Assembly: GCA_024636105.1 (NCBI GenBank)
Contig: JAGXHO010000036.1
Span: 1 to 16,038, forward strand
Length of the DNA: 16,038 bases
Reading direction: 5' to 3'
Source: Trueperaceae bacterium
GTDB taxonomy: Bacteria > Deinococcota > Deinococci > Deinococcales > Trueperaceae
Shown: one piece after another, positions 14,203 through 16,038 of the stretch
Layout: every line of letters begins with the position of its first letter
How positions within the stretch are numbered: position 1 is the first letter of the stretch
Translations under genes and position numbers: made by a program
Notes under the pieces: generated by a model
The model's input: the letters and a program-made list of their open reading frames with translations, nothing else
What the model was told of the DNA's origin: nothing
The model's database searches: none

Positions 14203-14270
14203 CGACGACTCACTCGAACCTTGCAATTTGAAAGTCACACTTTAAAATTGCAAGTTTGAGCGAGCGTCGC
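14202..14270. repeat. AT-rich 69-nt imperfect palindrome between hflX and ubiD
   Basis: The left arm (14202-14235) and right arm (14239-14270) are near-complementary around a CAC loop. The outer part starts with GCGACG and ends with CGTCGC. The inner core pairs CTTGCAATTTGAAAGT with ACTTTAAAATTGCAAG with one mismatch. Two single-base bulges and two further substitutions occur in the outer part. The core is strongly AT-rich against the GC-rich genome. No T-tract or coding function is apparent. It could be a MITE-like element, fused inverted ends of a lost insertion sequence, or a strong transcription barrier. Confidence 0.8.
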
Positions 14271-14346
14271 ATGGCGGCACTCCTCCAGGCACCTTCCGGG
14301 CGCCCTCGATCGCGAACCGACGTGGCCATGCAATGGGCGCTTGGCC

Positions 14347-14367
14347 GGCGCCGCCCGTTGCGGCGCC
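14347..14367. promoter_or_regulatory. Perfect GC hairpin upstream of the ubiD promoter
   Basis: GGCGCCGC (14347-14354) and GCGGCGCC (14360-14367) form an 8-bp stem with a 5-nt loop, about 28 bp upstream of the ubiD -10 box. The position, over or next to the -35 region, suits an operator; a terminator role is less likely without a T-tract. Confidence 0.35.
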
Positions 14368-14395
14368 CAGCACGGTCCGCCCGGCGCCCGCGGCC

Positions 14396-14401
14396 TACGA
14401 T
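14396..14401 (+). promoter_or_regulatory. -10 box of leaderless-type promoter for ubiD
   Basis: TACGAT is followed by six bases (GGACGC) and ATG 14408. No ribosome-binding site is present, as at the other leaderless-type starts here. Confidence 0.55.
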
Positions 14402-14407
14402 GGACGC

Positions 14408-16038
14408 ATGCACGGAGACCTGCGACGCTTCCTGAGCTTCCTCGAAGAGAAGGGCGAGCTCGTGCGCGTGCGCGAGCCCGTCTCCCACGACCTCGAGATC
14501 ACCGCCCTCGCCGACCGCGCGGTCAAGCGCGGCGGGCCCGCGCTCTTGTTCGAGGACGTCGCGGGCAAGGACTTCCCGCTCGTCATCGGGCTCTACGGCA
14601 CCCGCCAGCGGATGGCGTGGGCGCTGGGGCTCGAGGACCTCGACGACCTGGGGCGCAAACTGCGCGAGCTGCTCGACGTCAAGGTCGGCGGCGGGCTGAT
14701 CGGGCTGGCCTCGAACCTCCCGAAGCTGCGCGAGCTGGCCTCGCTACCGCCCAAACGGGTGCGCCGCGCCCCCGTGCAGGAGGTCGTCTGGCGCGGCGAC
14801 GAGGTCGACCTGGGGCGCCTGCCGGTGCTCAAGTGCTGGCCCGACGACGGCGGACCGTTCGTCACGCTGCCGCTCGTGATCACCAAGCACCCCGAGACCG
14901 GTGAGGTCAACATCGGTATGTACCGCATGCAGGTGATGAGCAAGGACGTCACCGGCATGCACTGGCAGCGGCACAAGACCGGCGCCCGCCACCTCGAGGC
15001 CGCGAAGCGTCTCGGGCAGCGGCTCGAGGTCGCGGTGGCGCTCGGCGGCGACCCGGCGCTCACCTACGCCGCCACCGCCCCCATCCCCCCCATCCCCGGC
15101 ATCAACGAGTACAGCCTCACCGGCTACCTGCGCGGCAAGGGCGTCGAACTGGTCAAGGGCATCACCGTCGACCTCGAGGTGCCCGCGAACGCCGAGTTCG
15201 TGCTCGAGGGTTACGTCGACCCCGAGGAGGACTGGGTGGTCGAGGGCCCCTTCGGCGACCACACCGGCTTCTACACGCTGCAGGACCTGTACCCCGCGTT
15301 CCACGTCACCGCGATCACCATGCGCGCCGACCCGATCTACCCGGCGACGATCGTCGGTCGACCGCCCATGGAGGACGCCTACCTGATCGAGGCCTCCGAG
15401 CGCCTGTTCTTGGTGCCCGCGCAGCTGATCCTGCCGGAGATCGTCGACTACGCGATGCCGCCCGCCGGCATCGCCCACAACCTGGTCAACGTGGTCATCA
15501 CCAAGAGCTACCCGGGGCAGGCGTACAAGGTCGGCAACGGCCTCTTGGGCCTCGGCCAGATGATGTTCGCCAAGGTGGTCCTGGTCACCGACGCCGACGT
15601 GGCCCCCAACGACCATCCCGGCTTCTGGCGCACGGTCCTTGCGAACGCCGTCCCCGGGCGCGACCACCAGATCGCCAAGGGTCCGATCGACGTGCTCGAC
15701 CACGCCAGCCGCGCCTGGAGCTACGGCACCAAGCTGGTGGTCGACGGCACCGTCAAGCACGCCGAGGAGCTCGGCGGCGCCGACGCCGCCCCGTGGACGC
15801 CGGGGCCGGAGCGCCTCGCCATGCAGCTGCCGCACCACCTCGAGGTGCTCGACCAGCACCAGCCCGGCGGCGGCTTCTGGTTCATCACGACGCGCAAGGC
15901 GCGCGCCGGCCAGGGGCGCCATCTGGGCGAATGGGCGGCGCGCCAGCAGGCGGCCGACGGCGTGCGCCTGATCGCGGTGCTCGACGAGGCCACCGACCCG
16001 CGCGACTTCGAGGACGCGATGTGGACGCTGCTGAACAA
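14408..16038 (+). CDS. ubiD: UbiD-family prenylated-FMN decarboxylase, menaquinone-biosynthesis type (partial at 3' end)
   Basis: The frame stays open to the window end, giving 543 residues so far. UbiD-family enzymes use prenylated FMN to decarboxylate aromatic or unsaturated acids in quinone synthesis. Visible motifs are N168-IGMYR173-MQ (cofactor and metal binding), E279-GPFGD284-HTGFY (catalytic acid region), GRPPMEDAYL (317-326), 'KSYPGQAYKVGNGLLGLGQMMFAK' region (366-389) and GPIDVLDHAS (425-434). The GLGQMMF and GPIDVLDHAS stretches resemble the menaquinone (futalosine-route) decarboxylase subgroup more than E. coli UbiD, so the gene symbol is used in the family sense. Start ATG 14408 matches the usual N-terminus and has a -10 box 6 nt upstream. 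The C-terminus is outside the window. Confidence 0.92.
   Translation, partial: MHGDLRRFLSFLEEKGELVRVREPVSHDLEITALADRAVKRGGPALLFEDVAGKDFPLVIGLYGTRQRMAWALGLEDLDDLGRKLRELLDVKVGGGLIGLASNLPKLRELASLPPKRVRRAPVQEVVWRGDEVDLGRLPVLKCWPDDGGPFVTLPLVITKHPETGEVNIGMYRMQVMSKDVTGMHWQRHKTGARHLEAAKRLGQRLEVAVALGGDPALTYAATAPIPPIPGINEYSLTGYLRGKGVELVKGITVDLEVPANAEFVLEGYVDPEEDWVVEGPFGDHTGFYTLQDLYPAFHVTAITMRADPIYPATIVGRPPMEDAYLIEASERLFLVPAQLILPEIVDYAMPPAGIAHNLVNVVITKSYPGQAYKVGNGLLGLGQMMFAKVVLVTDADVAPNDHPGFWRTVLANAVPGRDHQIAKGPIDVLDHASRAWSYGTKLVVDGTVKHAEELGGADAAPWTPGPERLAMQLPHHLEVLDQHQPGGGFWFITTRKARAGQGRHLGEWAARQQAADGVRLIAVLDEATDPRDFEDAMWTLLN

Larger units (their letters stand above)
14102..14407. other. Intergenic region hflX-ubiD (306 bp)
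   Basis: This is the only gap above 300 bp in the window. From left to right it holds the propeller-repeat remnant, a small hairpin, the AT-rich 69-nt palindrome, about 75 bp with no recognised feature (14271-14345), a GC-rich hairpin at 14347-14367 and the ubiD -10 box at 14396-14401. No tRNA, intact gene or attachment-site duplication was found. Confidence 0.7.

Noticed and set aside
14193..14280. Target-site duplication flanking the 69-nt palindrome
   Set aside because: The bases just outside the two arms (ACTTGGTA on the left, ATGGCGGC on the right) show no direct repeat, so a simple recent transposition cannot be claimed.
14210..14488. Minus-strand 92-codon frame reading through the AT-rich palindrome
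   Set aside because: Its start lies inside ubiD in antisense, it has no ribosome-binding site or similarity, and its Lys/Ile/Phe-rich end is simply the palindrome translated.
1..16038. CRISPR arrays, rRNA operons, complete insertion sequences, phage genes
   Set aside because: No spaced direct repeats, rRNA-like segments, transposase motifs or phage proteins were seen on either strand.

Overview
The window is very GC-rich, densely packed bacterial chromosomal DNA with short intergenic gaps. It most likely comes from the Deinococcota (Deinococcus-Thermus), possibly the Truepera side. This is an inference from three things: the protein set (Roadblock/LC7 pair, HflX, DUF3467, membrane-anchored Ser/Thr kinase with paired PP2C), the codon bias, and a striking number of leaderless-type promoters. 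In those promoters a TANNNT -10 box ends exactly 6 nt before an ATG or GTG start codon.

Layout. (1) 1-1040, plus strand: the 3' end of a CCA-adding tRNA nucleotidyltransferase, overlapping a small site-2-protease-like membrane protein whose HExxH zinc motif is lost. (2) 1065-5798, minus strand, a signalling block: two tandem Roadblock/LC7-like proteins, a DUF3467 protein, a DsbA-fold protein with a single active-site Cys, a PP2C phosphatase and a membrane-anchored kinase with a C-terminal NHL-type propeller. Phosphatase and kinase overlap by 4 bp and are probably translationally coupled. (3) 5850-7405, plus: a nucleoside phosphorylase and an enoyl-CoA hydratase. (4) 7431-8309, minus: a DUF1028 protein. 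(5) 8371-10202, plus: a membrane-anchored alpha/beta hydrolase and a metallophosphoesterase with altered metal motifs. (6) 10199-12340, minus: a thiolase and an exported stalk-domain-like protein. (7) 12389-14101, plus: the GTPase HflX. (8) 14102-14407: a 306-bp gap with an apparent beta-propeller-repeat gene remnant, an AT-rich 69-nt imperfect palindrome and a GC hairpin. (9) 14408-end, plus: a UbiD-family decarboxylase of menaquinone-biosynthesis type, cut by the window edge.

How the genes may work together. Kinase and phosphatase form a classical reversible phosphorylation pair. The Roadblock pair normally serves small Ras-like GTPases, but no MglA-type GTPase is in view. Enoyl-CoA hydratase and thiolase are both beta-oxidation-type enzymes but sit in separate transcription units. 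No CRISPR array, intact transposase, rRNA or tRNA was found. The features most worth a second look are the leaderless promoter series, the possible ATC start of hflX, the degenerate protease, the kinase-NHL topology, and the scar-like structure between hflX and ubiD.
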